DNA of 64,000 bases, taken from positions 30,035,501 to 30,099,500 of the forward strand of contig NC_079878.1 of assembly GCF_029227915.1 (NCBI RefSeq), written 5' to 3'. A program made the translations under genes and the position numbers. Each line of letters begins with the position of its first letter. The stretch's first letter is position 1. The DNA comes from Hydractinia symbiolongicarpus. Taxonomy: Eukaryota; Cnidaria; Hydrozoa; Anthoathecata; Hydractiniidae. The notes under the pieces are model-generated. The model saw only the letters and a program-made list of their open reading frames with translations, made no database searches and had not been told where the DNA came from. Below, piece after piece: positions 35,621-49,100 of this stretch.

Positions 35621-37232
35621 TTTTAAAAATGTTTTCATTTTTGATGAGACGCTGAATAAAAGAAGTTTAATCGCCGGCAAACGAAAACCTGCGATTTCCC
35701 GTAAATCCCGGACTCGGCCCGTATAGTCAAAAGTATACAAAGAAAGTACCCAGGGAGTAAACTCATTTCCCGAACGATTTTTTAAATTTTTTTTTCACCA
35801 CTAAAACGCTTGAGACTTGTAGTTTTTAAAAATGTTTTCATTTTTGATGACACGCTTAATAAAAGAAGTTTAATCGCCGGCATACAAAAACCCGCGACTT
35901 CCCGTAAATCCTGGACTCGGCCCGTATAGTCAAAAGTATACAAAGAAAGTACCCAGGGAGTAAACTCATTTCCCGAACGATTTTTTTAAATATTATTATT
36001 TCACCACTTAAGCCCATGAGACTTGTAGTTTTTAAAAATGTTTTCATTTTTGATGAGACGCTGAATAAAAGAAGTTTAATCGCCGGCAAACGAAAACCCG
36101 CGACTTCCCGTAAATCCCGGACTCGGCCCGTATAGGCAAAAGTATACAAAGAAAGTACCCACGGTGTAAACTCATTTCCCGACCGATTTTTTAAATTATT
36201 TTTTCACCACTAAAACGCATGAGACTTGTAGTTTTTAGAAATGTTTTCATTTTTGATGAGACGCTGAATAAAAGAAGTTTAATCGCCGGCAAACGAAAAC
36301 CCGCGACTTCCCGTAAATCCCGGACTCGGCCCGTATAGGCAAAAGTATACAAAGAAAGTACCCACGGTGTAAACTCATTTCCCGACCGATTTTTTAAATT
36401 ATTTTTTCACCACTAAAACGCATGAGACTTGTAGTTTTTAGAAATGTTTTCATTTTTGATGAGACGCTTAATGAAAGTGGTTTAATCGCCGGCAAACGAA
36501 AACCCGCGATTTCCCGTAAATCCCGGGCTTGGCCCGTATAGTCGAATGTATACAAAGAAAGTACCCTGTGAGTAAACTCATTTCCAAAACGATTTTTGAA
36601 ATTATCTTTTCACCACTAAAACGCATGAGACTTGCAGTTTTCAAAAATGTTTTCATTTTTGATGAGACGCTTAATGAAAGAAGTTTAATCGCCAGCAAAC
36701 GAAATCCCGCGATTTCCCGTAAATCCCGGGCTTGGTCCGTATAGTCGAATGTATACAAAGAAAGTACCCTGTGAGTAAACTCATTTCCAGAACGATTTTT
36801 TAATTTATTTTTTCACCACTAAAACGCATGAGACTTGTAGTTTTCAAAAATGTTTTCATTTTTGATGAGACGCTGAATAAAAGAAGTTTAATCGCCGGCA
36901 AACGAAAACCTGCGATTTCCCGTTAATCCCGGACTCGGCCCGTATAGTCAAAAGTATACAAAGAAAGTACCCAGGGAGTAAACTCATTTCCCGAACGATT
37001 TTTTAAAGTTTTTTTTTACCACTAAAACGCATGAGACTTGTAGTTTTCAAAAATGTTTTCACTTTTGATGAGACGCTTAATGAAAGAGGTTTAATCGCCG
37101 GCAAACGAAATCCCGCGATTTCCCGTAAATCCCGGGCTTGGCCCGTATAGTCGAATGTATACAAAGAAAGTACCCAGGGAGTAAACTCATTTCCCGAACG
37201 ATTTTTTAAATTTTTTTTTCACCACTAAAACG
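35621..37232. repeat. Return of T-family monomers (block 2)
   Basis: Monomers here match domain 1 types: GACACGCTT at 35849, CTTAAGCCC at about 36006, CCCACGGTG twice, CCAAAACG (T7) at about 36584, then T8, T9 and a T1-like monomer. The T7 here lies 21693 bases after the one at 14836. The preceding CTAAAGGCC monomer and the GACACGCTT junction recur at about 50656 and 63987. Confidence 0.8.
36132..36537. repeat. Single-monomer tandem duplication of T6
   Basis: The CCCACGGTG ... GACCGATTTTT ... TTTAGAAATG monomer occurs twice in a row, the marker ACGGTG being at 36161 and 36364 (203 bases). The first copy ends with CTGAATAAAAGAAG and the second with the usual T6 ending CTTAATGAAAGTGG, so the first is a hybrid. 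It is the only clear single-monomer duplication I noticed. Confidence 0.75.
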
Positions 37233-38448
37233 CTTGAGACTTGTAGTTTTTAAAAATGTTTTCATTTTTGATGAGACGCTGAATAAAAGAAGTTTAATCG
37301 CTGGCAAACGAAAACCCGCGACTTCCCGTAAATCCTGGACTCGGCCCGTATAGGCAAAAGTATACAAAGAAAGTACCCAGGGTGTAAACTCATTTCCTGA
37401 ACGATTTTTTAAATTATTATTTCACCACTAAAACGCATGAGACTTTTAGTTTTCAAAAATGTTTTTATTTTTGATGAGACGCTTAATGAAAGAGGTTTAA
37501 TCGCCGGCAAACGAAAACCCGCGATTTCCCGTAAATCCCGGGCTTGGCCCGTATAGTCAAAAGTATACAAAGAAAGTACCCAGGAAGTAAACTCATTTCC
37601 CGAACGATTTTTTAATTTATTTTTTCACCACTAAAACGCATGAGACTTGTAGTTTTCAAAAATGTTTTCATTTTTGATGAGACGCTTAATGAAAGAGGTT
37701 TAATCGCCGGCAAAGGAATCCCGCGATTTCCCATAAATCCCTGGCTTGGCCCGTATAGTCGAATGTATACAAAGAAAGTACCCTGTGAGTAAACTCATTT
37801 CCAGAACGATTTTTTAATTTATTTTTTCACCACTAAAACGCTTGAGACTTGTAGTTTTTAAAAATGTTTTCATTTTTGATGAGACGCTGAATAAAAGAAG
37901 TTTAATCGCTGGCAAACGAAAACCCGCGACTTCCCGTAAATCCTGGACTCGGCCCGTATAGGCAAAAGTATACAAAGAAAGTACCCAGGGTGTAAACTCA
38001 TTTCCTGAACGATTTTTTAAATTATTATTTCACCACTAAAACGCATGAGACTTTTAGTTTTCAAAAATGTTTTTATTTTTGATGAGACGCTTAATGAAAG
38101 AGGTTTAATCGCCGGCAAACGAAAACCCGCGATTTCCCGTAAATCCCGGGCTTGGCCCGTATAGTCAAAAGTATACAAAGAAAGTACCCAGGAAGTAAAC
38201 TCATTTCCCGAACGATTTTTTAATTTATTTTTTCACCACTAAAACGCATGAGACTTGTAGTTTTCAAAAATGTTTTCATTTTTGATGAGACGCTTAATGA
38301 AAGAGGTTTAATCGCCGGCAAAGGAATCCCGCGATTTCCCATAAATCCCTGGCTTGGCCCGTATAGTCGAATGTATACAAAGAAAGTACCCTGTGAGTAA
38401 ACTCATTTCCAGAACGATTTTTTAATTTATTTTTTCACCACTAAAACG
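37233..38448. repeat. 3-monomer tandem duplication (608 bp)
   Basis: CTTGAGACTTG at 37233 returns at 37841, and CATTTCCTGAACG at 37391 returns at 37999, both 608 apart. The junction monomer near 37801-37841 has a CCAGAACG/TTTATTTTTT front and a CTTGAG back, fused within CACTAAAACGC. Confidence 0.8.
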
Positions 38449-41400
38449 CATAAGACTTGTAGTTTTCAAAAATGTTTTCATTCTTGATGAGACGCTGAAT
38501 AAAAGAGGTTTAATCGCCGGCAAACGAAAACCCGCGATTTCCCATAAATCCCGGGCTTGGCCCGTATAGTCAAAAGTATACAAAGAAAGTACCCAGGAAG
38601 TAAACTCATTTCCCGAACGATTTTTTAATTTATTTTTTCACCACTAAAACGCATGAGACTTGTAGTTTTTAAAAATGTTTTCATTTTTGATGAGACGCTG
38701 AATAAAAGAAGTTTAATCGCCGGCAAACGAAAACCTGCGATTTCCCGTAAATCCCGGACTCGGCCCGTATAGTCAAAAGTATACAAAGAAAGTACCCAGG
38801 GAGTAAACTCATTTCCCGAACAATTTTTAAAATTTTTTTTTTTACCACTAAAACGCATGAGACTTGTAGTTTTCAAAAATGTTTTCATTTTTGATGAGAC
38901 GCTTAATGAAAGAGGTTTAATCGCCGGCAAAGGAATCCCGCGATTTCCCATAAATCCCTGGCTTGGCCCGTATAGTCGAATGTATACAAAGAAAGTACCC
39001 TGTGAGTAAACTCATTTCCAGAACGATTTTTTAATTTATTTTTTCACCACTAAAACGCATAAGACTTGTAGTTTTCAAAAATGTTTTCATTATTGATGAG
39101 ACGCTGAATAAAAGAGGTTTAATCGCCGGCAAACGAAAACCCGCGATTTCTCATAAATCCCGGGCTTGGCCCGTATAGTCAAAAGTATACAAAGAAATTA
39201 CCCAGGAAGTAAACTCATTTCCCGAACGATTTTTTAATTTATTTTTTCACCACTAAAACGCATGAGACTTGTAGTTTTTAAAAATGTTTTCATTTTTGAT
39301 GAGACACTGAATAAAAGAAGTTTAATCGCCGGCAAACGAAAACCTGCGATTTCCCGTAAATCCCGGACTCGGCCCGTATAGTCAAAAGTATACAAAGAAA
39401 GTACCCAGGGAGTAAACTCATTTCCCGAACGATTTTTTAAAGTTTTTTTTTACCACTAAAACGCATGAGACTTGTAGTTTTCAAAAATGTTTTCACTTTT
39501 GATGAGACGCTTAATGAAAGAGGTTTAATCGCCGGCAAACGAAATCCCGCGATTTCCCGTAAATCCCGGGCTTGGCCCGTATAGTCGAATGTATACAAAG
39601 AAAGTACCCAGGGAGTAAACTCATTTCCCGAACGATTTTTTAAATTTTTTTTTCACCACTAAAACGCTTGAGACTTGTAGTTTTTAAAAATGTTTTCATT
39701 TTTGATGAGACGCTGAATAAAAGAAGTTTAATCGCTGGCAAACGAAAACCCGCGACTTCCCGTAAATCCTGGACTCGGCCCGTATAGGCAAAAGTATACA
39801 AAGAAAGTACCCAGGGTGTAAACTCATTTCCTGAACGATTTTTTAAATTATTATTTCACCACTAAAACGCATGAGACTTTTAGTTTTCAAAAATGTTTTT
39901 ATTTTTGATGAGACGCTTAATGAAAGAGGTTTAATCGCCGGCAAACGAAAACCCGCGATTTCCCGTAAATCCCGGGCTTGGCCCGTATAGTCAAAAGTAT
40001 ACAAAGAAAGTACCCAGGAAGTAAACTCATTTCCCGAACGATTTTTTAATTTATTTTTTCACCACTAAAACGCATGAGACTTGTAGTTTTCAAAAATGTT
40101 TTCATTTTTGATGAGACGCTTAATGAAAGAGGTTTAATCGCCGGCAAAGGAATCCCGCGATTTCCCATAAATCCCTGGCTTGGCCCGTATAGTCGAATGT
40201 ATACAAAGAAAGTACCCTGTGAGTAAACTCATTTCCAGAACGATTTTTTAATTTATTTTTTCACCACTAAAACGCATAAGACTTGTAGTTTTCAAAAATG
40301 TTTTCATTCTTGATGAGACGCTGAATAAAAGAGGTTTAATCGGCGGCAAACGAAAACCCGCGATTTCCCATAAATCCCGGGCTTGGCCCGTATAGTCAAA
40401 AGTATACAAAGAAAGTACCCAGGAAGTAAACTCATTTCCCGAACGATTTTTTCATTTATTTTTTCACCACTAAAACGCATGAGACTTGTAGTTTTTAAAA
40501 ATGTTTTCATTTTTGATGAGACACTGAATAAAAGAAGTTTAATCGCCGGCAAACGAAAACCTGCGATTTCCCGTAAATCCCGGACTCGGCCCGTATAGTC
40601 AAAAGTATACAAAGAAAGTACCCAGGGAGTAAACTCATTTCCCGAACAATTTTTTAAATTTTTTTTTATACCACTAAAACGCATGAGACTTGTAGTTTTC
40701 AAAAATGTTTTCATTTTTGATGAGACGCTTAATGAAAGAGGTTTAATCGCCGGCAAACGAAATCCCGCGATTTCCTGTAAATCCCGGGCTTGGCCCGTAT
40801 AGTCGAATGTATACAAAGAAAGTACCCTGTGAGTAAACTCATTTCCAGAACGATTTTTTAATTTATTTTTTCACCACTAAAACGCATAAGACTTGTAGTT
40901 TTCAAAAATGTTTTCATTATTGATGAGACGCTGAATAAAAGAGGTTTAATCGCCGGCAAACGAAAACCCGCGATTTCCCATAAATCCCGGGCTTGGCCCG
41001 TATAGTCAAAAGTATACAAAGAAAGTACCCAGGAAGTAAACTCATTTCCCGAACGATTTTTTAATTTATTTTTTCACCACTAAAACGCATGAGACTTGTA
41101 GTTTTTAAAAATGTTTTCATTTTTGATGAGACACTGAATAAAAGAAGTTTAATCGCCGGCAAACGAAAACCTGCGATTTCCCGTAAATCCCGGACTCGGC
41201 CCGTATAGTCAAAAGTATACAAAGAAAGTACCCAGGGAGTAAACTCATTTCCCGAACGATTTTTTAAAGTTTTTTTTTACCACTAAAACGCATGAGACTT
41301 GTAGTTTTCAAAAATGTTTTCACTTTTGATGAGACGCTTAATGAAAGAGGTTTAATCGCCGGCAAACGAAATCCCGCGATTTCCCGTAAATCCCGGGCTT

Positions 41401-43552
41401 GGCCCGTATAGTCGAATGTATACAAAGAAAGTACCCAGGGAGTAAACTCATTTCCCGAACGATTTTTTAAATTTTTTTTTCACCACTAAAACGCTTGAGA
41501 CTTGTAGTTTTTAAAAATGTTTTCATTTTTGATGAGACGCTGAATAAAAGAAGTTTAATCGCTGGCAAACGAAAACCCGCGACTTCCCGTAAATCCTGGA
41601 CTCGGCCCGTATAGGCAAAAGTATACAAAGAAAGTACCCAGGGTGTAAACTCATTTCCTGAACGATTTTTTAAATTATTATTTCACCACTAAAACGCATG
41701 AGACTTTTAGTTTTCAAAAATGTTTTTATTTTTGATGAGACGCTTAATGAAAGAGGTTTAATCGCCGGCAAACGAAAACCCGCGATTTCCCGTAAATCCC
41801 GGGCTTGGCCCGTATAGTCAAAAGTATACAAAGAAAGTACCCAGGAAGTAAACTCATTTCCCGAACGATTTTTTAATTTATTTTTTCACCACTAAAACGC
41901 ATGAGACTTGTAGTTTTTAAAAATGTTTTCATTTTTGATGAGACACTGAATAAAAGAAGTTTAATCGCCGGCAAACGAAAACCTGCGATTTCCCGTAAAT
42001 CCCGGACTCGGCCCGTATAGTCAAAAGTATACAAAGAAAGTACCCAGGGAGTAAACTCATTTCCCGAACGATTTTTTAAAGTTTTTTTTTACCACTAAAA
42101 CGCATGAGACTTGTAGTTTTCAAAAATGTTTTCACTTTTGATGAGACGCTTAATGAAAGAGGTTTAATCGCCGGCAAACGAAATCCCGCGATTTCCCGTA
42201 AATCCCGGGCTTGGCCCGTATAGTCGAATGTATACAAAGAAAGTACCCAGGGAGTAAACTCATTTCCCGAACGATTTTTTAAATTTTTTTTTCACCACTA
42301 AAACGCTTGAGACTTGTAGTTTTTAAAAATGTTTTCATTTTTGATGAGACGCTGAATAAAAGAAGTTTAATCGCTGGCAAACGAAAACCCGCGACTTCCC
42401 GTAAATCCTGGACTCGGCCCGTATAGGCAAAAGTATACAAAGAAAGTACCCAGGGTGTAAACTCATTTCCTGAACGATTTTTTAAATTATTATTTCACCA
42501 CTAAAACGCATGAGACTTTTAGTTTTCAAAAATGTTTTTATTTTTGATGAGACGCTTAATGAAAGAGGTTTAATCGCCGGCAAACGAAAACCCGCGATTT
42601 CCCGTAAATCCCGGGCTTGGCCCGTATAGTCAAAAGTATACAAAGAAAGTACCCAGGAAGTAAACTCATTTCCCGAACGATTTTTTAATTTATTTTTTCA
42701 CCACTAAAACGCATGAGACTTGTAGTTTTCAAAAATGTTTTCATTTTTGATGAGACGCTTAATGAAAGAGGTTTAATCGCCGGCAAAGGAATCCCGCGAT
42801 TTCCCATAAATCCCTGGCTTGGCCCGTATAGTCGAATGTATACAAAGAAAGTACCCTGTGAGTAAACTCATTTCCAGAACGATTTTTTAATTTATTTTTT
42901 CACCACTAAAACGCATCAGACTTGTAGTTTTCAAAAATGTTTTCATTCTTGATGAGACGCTGAATAAAAGAGGTTTAATCGGCGGCAAACGAAAACCCGC
43001 GATTTCCCATAAATCCCGGGCTTGGCCCGTATAGTCAAAAGTATACAAAGAAAGTACCCAGGAAGTAAACTCATTTCCCGAACGATTTTTTAATTTATTT
43101 TTTCACCACTAAAACGCATGAGACTTGTAGTTTTTAAAAATGTTTTCATTTTTGATGAGACGCTGAATAAAAGAAGTTTAATCGCCGGCAAACGAAAACC
43201 TGCGATTTCCCGTAAATCCCGGACTCGGCCCGTATAGTCAAAAGTATACAAAGAAAGTACCCAGGGAGTAAACTCATTTCCCGAACAATTTTTTAAATTT
43301 TTTTTTTTACCACTAAAACGCATGAGACTTGTAGTTTTCAAAAATGTTTTCATTTTTGATGAGACGCTTAATGAAAGAGGTTTAATCGCCGGCAAAGGAA
43401 TCCCGCGATTTCCCATAAATCCCTGGCTTGGCCCGTATAGTCGAATGTATACAAAGAAAGTACCCTGTGAGTAAACTCATTTCCAGAACGATTTTTTAAT
43501 TTATTTTTTCACCACTAAAACGCATAAGACTTGTAGTTTTCAAAAATGTTTT
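38449..43552. repeat. Second 9-monomer HOR (1827 bp), different types from domain 1
   Basis: CATTTCCTGAACG at 39825 returns at 41652 (1827 bases), and CATTATTGATG at 39088 returns at 40915 (1827). One cycle reads: CACTTTTGATG (T9-like); CTTGAG with CGCTGGC; CTGAACG with GACTTTTAG; GGCAAAGGAATCC; CCCTGGCTTGG with CATTCTTGATG; GACACTGAATAAAAG; GAACAATTTTTT; CATTATTGATG; GACACTGAATAAAAG. The period equals that of the first HOR, but only the first two monomer types are clearly shared. The blocks around 38625 and 43090 also match at 4465 bases. Confidence 0.8.
41130..42753. repeat. 4-monomer tandem duplication (812 bp) inside the second HOR
   Basis: GACACTGAATAAAAG at 41130 returns at 41942, and CATTTCCTGAACG at 41652 returns at 42464, both 812 apart. 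The monomer near 41880-41942 joins the TTTATTTTTT front of one type to the GACACTG back of another, marking the exchange. Confidence 0.8.
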
Positions 43553-46134
43553 CATTATTGATGAGACGCTGAATAAAAGAGGTTTAATCGCCGGCAAACG
43601 AAAACCCGCGATTTCCCATAAATCCCGGGCTTGGCCCGTATAGTCAAAAGTATACAAAGAAAGTACCCAGGAAGTAAACTCATTTCCCGAACGATTTTTT
43701 AATTTATTTTTTCACCACTAAAACGCATGAGACTTGTAGTTTTTAAAAATGTTTTCATTTTTGATGAGACACTGAATAAAAGAAGTTTAATCGCCGGCAA
43801 ACGAAAACCTGCGATTTCCCGTAAATCCCGGACTCGGCCCGTATAGTCAAAAGTATACAAAGAAAGTACCCAGGGAGTAAACTCATTTCCCGAACAATTT
43901 TTTAAATTTTTTTTTATACCACTAAAACGCATGAGACTTGTAGTTTTCAAAAATGTTTTCATTTTTGATGAGACGCTTAATGAAAGAGGTTTAATCGCCG
44001 GCAAACGAAATCTCGCGATTTCCTGTAAATCCCGGGCTTGGCCCGTATAGTCGAATGTATACAAAGAAAGTACCCTGTGAGTAAACTCATTTCCAAAACG
44101 ATTTTTTAAATTATCTTTTCGCCACTAAAACGCATGAGACTTGCAGTTTTCAAAAATGTTTTCATTTTTGATGAGACGCTTAATGAAAGAGGTTTAACCA
44201 CCGGCAAACGAAATCCCGCGATTTCCCGTAAATCCCGGGCTTGGCCTGTATAGTCAAATGTATACAAAGAAAGTACCCTGTGAGTAAACTCATTTCCAGA
44301 ACGATTTTTTAATTTATTTTTTCACCACTAAAACGCATAAGACTTGTAGTTTTCGAAAATGTTTTCATTTTTGATGAGATACTGAATAAAAGAAGTTTAA
44401 TCGCCGTCAAACGAAAACCCGCGACTTCCCGTAAATCCGGACTCGGGAAGTATAGTCAAAAGTATACAAAGAAAGTACCCAGGGAGTAAACTCATTTCCC
44501 GAACGATTTTTTAAATTATTATTTCACCACTAAAGCCCATGAGACTTGTAGTTTTTAAAAATGTTTTCATTTTTGATGAGACGCTGAATAAAAGAAGTTT
44601 AATCGCCGGCAAACGAAAACCCGCGAATTCCCGTAAATCCCGGACTTGGCCCGTATAGGCAAAAGTATACAAAGAAAGTACCCAGGGTGTAAACTCATTT
44701 GCCGAACGATTTTTTAAATTATTATTTCACCACTAAAGGCCATGAGACTTGTAGTTTTTAAAAATGTTTTCATTTTTGATGAGACGCTGAATAAAAGAAG
44801 TTTAATCGCCGGCAAACGAAAACCCGCGCCTTCCCGTAAATCCGGACTCGGCCCGTATAGTCGAATGTATACAAAGAAAGTACCCTGTGAGTAAACCCAT
44901 TTCCAAAACGATTTTTTAAATTATCTTTTCACCACTAAAACGCATGAGACTTGCAGTTTTCAAAAATGTTTTCATTTTTGATGAGACGCTTAATGAAAGA
45001 GGTTTAATCGCCGGCAAACGAAATCCCGCGATTTCCCGTAAATCCCGGGCTTGGCCCGTATAGTCGAATGTATACAAAGAAAGTACCCTGTGAGTAAACT
45101 CATTTCCAGAACGATTTTTTAATTTATTTTTTCACCACTAAAACGCATAAGACTTGTAGTTTTCAAAAATGTTTTCATTTTTGATGAGACGCTGAATAAA
45201 AGAGGTTTAATCGCCGGCAAACGAAAACCCGCGATTTCCCATAAATCCCGGGCTTGGCCCGTATAGTCAAAAGTATACAAAGAAAGTACCCAGGAAGTAA
45301 ACTCATTTCCCGAACGATTTTTTAATTTATTTTTTCACCACTAAAACGCATGAGACTTGTAGTTTTTAAAAATGTTTTCATTTTTGATGAGACGCTGAAT
45401 AAAAGAAGTTTAATCGCCGGCAAACGAAAACCTGCGATTTCCCGTAAATCCTGGACTCGGCCCGTATAGTCAAAAGTATACAAAGAAAGTACCCAGGGAG
45501 TAAACTCATTTCCCGAACGATTTTTTAAATTTTTTTTTTTACCACTAAAACGCATGAGACTTGTAGTTTTCAAAAATGTTTTCATTTTTGATGAGACGCT
45601 TAATGAAAGAGGTTTAATCGCCGGCAAACGAAATCCCGCGATTTCCTGTAAATCCCGGGCTTGGCCCGTATAGTCGAATGTATACAAAGAAAGTACCCTC
45701 TGAGTAAACTCATTTCCAAAACGATTTTTTAAATTATCTTTTCACCACTAAAACGCATGAGACTTGCTGTTTTCAAAAATGTTTTCATTTTTGATGAGAC
45801 GCTTAATGAAAGAGGTTTAATCGCCGGCAACGGAAATCCCGCGATTTCCCGTAAATCCCGGGCTTGGCCTGTATAGTCGAATGTATACAAAGAAAGTACC
45901 CTGTGAGTAAACTCATTTCCAGAACGATTTTTTAATTTATTTTTTCACCACTAAAACGCATAAGACTTGTAGTTTTTAAAAATGTTTTCATTTTTGATGA
46001 GACGCTGAATAAAAGAAGTTTAATCGCCGGCAAACGAAAACCCGCGATTTCCCATAAATCCCGGGCTTGGCCCGTATAGTCAAAAGTATACAAAGAAAGT
46101 ACCCAGGAAGTAAACTCATTTCCCGAACGATTTT
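43553..46134. repeat. Copy of the 17-19 kb monomer order
   Basis: From about 44064 the order repeats that seen after 17500 and 20543: CCAAAACG monomer, TTTCGAAAATG with GAGATACTG (44376, against 17812 and 20855), GGGAAGTATAG, GAATTCCCG, CTAAAGGCC, GCCTTCCCG, CCAAAACG, CCAGAACG. Small private differences (TTTAACCACCGG, AAACCCATTTCC, TCGCCACTAAA) show it is an older copy than the 3043-bp pair. Confidence 0.75.
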
Positions 46135-49100
46135 TTAATTTATTTTTTCACCACTAAAACGCATGAGACTTGTAGTTTTTAAAAATGTTTTCATTTTTGA
46201 TGAGACGCTGAATAAAAGAAGTTTAATCGCCGGCAAACGAAAACCTGCGATTTCCCGTAAATCCCGGACTCGGCCCGTATAGTCAAAAGTATACAAAGAA
46301 AGTACCCAGGGAGTAAACTCAATTCCCGAACGATTTTTTAAATTTTTTTTTACCACTAAAACGCATGAGACTTGTAGTTTTCAAAAATGTTTTCATTTTT
46401 GATGAGACGCTTAATGAAAGAGGTTTAATCGCCGGCAAACGAAATCCCGCGATTTCCTGTAAATCCCGGGCTTGGCCCGTATAGTCGAATGTATACAAAG
46501 AAAGTACCCAGGGAGTAAACTCATTTCCCAAACGATTTTTTAAATTTTTTTTTCACCACTAAAAGGCTTGAGACTTGTAGTTTTTAAAAATGTTTTCATT
46601 TTTGATGAGATGCTGAATGAAAGGAGTTTAATCGCCGGCAAACGAAAACCCGCGACTTCCCGTAAATCCGGACTCGGGAAGTATAGTCAAAAGTATACAA
46701 AGAAAGTACCCAGGGAGTAAACTCATTTCCCGAACGATTTTTTAAATTATTATTTCACCACTAAAGCCCATGAGACTTGTAGTTTTTAAAAATGTTTTCA
46801 TTTTTGATGAGACGCTGAATAAAAGAAGTTTAATCGCCGGCAAACGAAAACCCGCGAATTCCCGTAAATCCCGGACTTGGCCCGTATAGGCAAAAGTATA
46901 GAAAGAAAGTACCCAGGGTGTAAACTCATTTGCCGAACGATTTTTTAAATTATTATTTCACCACTAAAGGCCATGAGACTTGTAGTTTTTAAAAATGTTT
47001 TCATTTTTGATGAGACGCTGAATAAAAGAAGTTTAATCGCCGGCAAACGAAAACCCGCGCCTTCCCGTAAATCCGGACTCGGCCCGTATAGTCAAAAGTA
47101 TACAAAGAAAGTACCCAGGGAGTAAACTCATTTCCCGACCGATTTTTTAAAATATTTTTTCACCACTAAAACGCATGGGACTTGTAGTTTTTAGAAATGT
47201 TTTCATTTTTGATGAGACGCTTAATGAAAGTGTTTAATCGCCGGCAAACGAAAAGCCGCTATTTCCCGTAAATCCCGGGCTTGGCCCGTATAGTCGAATG
47301 TATACAAAGAAAGTACCCTGTGAGTAAACTCATTTCCAAAACGATTTTTTAAATTATCTTTTCACCACTAAAACTCATGAGAGTTGCAGTTTTCAAAAAT
47401 GTTTTCATTTTTGATGAGACGCTTAATGAAAGAGGTTTAATCGCCGGCAAACGAAATCCCGCGATTTCCCGTAAATCCAGGGCTTGGCCCGTATAGTCGA
47501 ATGTATACAAAGAAAGTACCCTGTGAGTAAACTCATTTCCAGAACGATTTTTTAATTTATTTTTTCACCACTAAAACGCATAAGACTTGTAGTTTTCAAA
47601 AATGTTTTCATTTTTGATGAGACGCTGAATAAAAGAGGTTTAATCGCCGGCAAACGAAAACCCGCGATTTCCCATAAATCCCGGGCTTGGCCCGTATAGT
47701 CAAAAGTATACAAAGAAAGTACCCAGGAAGTAAACTCATTTCCCGAACGATTTTTTAATTTATTTTTTCACCACTAAAACGCATGAGACTTGTAGTTTTT
47801 AAAAATGTTTTCATTTTTGATGAGACGCTGAATAAAAGAAGTTTAATCGCCGGCAAACGAAAACCTGCGATTTCCCGTAAATCCCGGACTCGGCCCGTAT
47901 AGTCAAAAGTATACAAAGAAAGTACCCAGGGAGTAAACTCATTTCCCGAACGATTTTTTAAATTATCTTTTCACCACTAAAACGCATGAGACTTGCAGTT
48001 TTCAAAAATGTTTTCATTTTTGATGAGACGCTTAATAAAAGAGGTTTAATCGCCGGCAACCGAAATCCCGCGATTTCCCGTAAATCCCGGGCTTGGCCTG
48101 TATAGTCGAATGTATACAAAGAAAGTACCCTGTGAGTAAACTCATTTCCAGAACGATTTTTTAATTTATTTTTTCACCACTAAAACGCATAAGACTTGTA
48201 GTTTTCAAAAATGTTTTCATTTTTGATGAGACGCTGAATAAAAGAAGTTTAATCGCCGGCAACCGAAATCCCGCGATTTCCCGTAAATCCCGGACTCGGC
48301 CCGTATAGTCAAAAGTATACAAAGAAAGTACCCAGGGAGGAAACTCATTTCCCGAACGATTTTTTAAATTTTTTTTTACCACTAAAACGCATGAGACTTG
48401 TAGTTTTCAAAAATGTTTTCATTTTTGATGAGACGCTTAATGAAAGAGGTTTAATCGCCGGCAAACGAAATCCCGCGATTTCCTGTAAATCCCGGGCTTG
48501 GCCCGTATAGTCGAATGTATACAAAGAAAGTACCCAGGGAGTAAACTCATTTCCCAAACGATTTTTTAAATTTTTTTTTCACCACTAAAAGGCTTGAGAC
48601 TTGTAGTTTTTAACAATGTTTTCATTTTTGATGAGATGCTGAATGAAAGAAGTTTAATTGCCGGCAAACGAAAACCCGCGACTTCCCGTAAATCCGGACT
48701 CGGGAAGTGTAGTCAAAAGTATACAAAGGAAGTACCCAGGGAGTAAACTCATTTCCCGAACGATTTTTTAAATTATTATTTCACCACTAAAGCCCATGAT
48801 ACTTTTAGTTTTCAAAAATGTTTTCATTTTTGATGAGACGCTGAATAAAAGAGGTTTAATCGCCGGCAAACGAAAACCCGCGATTTCCCATAAATCCCGG
48901 GCTTGGCCCGTATAGTCAAAAGTATACAAAGAAAGTACCCAGGAAGTAAACTCATTTCCCGAACGATTTTTTAATTTATTTTTTCACCACTAAAACGCAT
49001 GAGACTTGTAGTTTTTAAAATTGTTTTCATTTTTGATGAGACGTTGAATAAAAGAAGTTTAATCGCCGGCAAACGAAAACCTGCGATTTCCCGTAAATCC

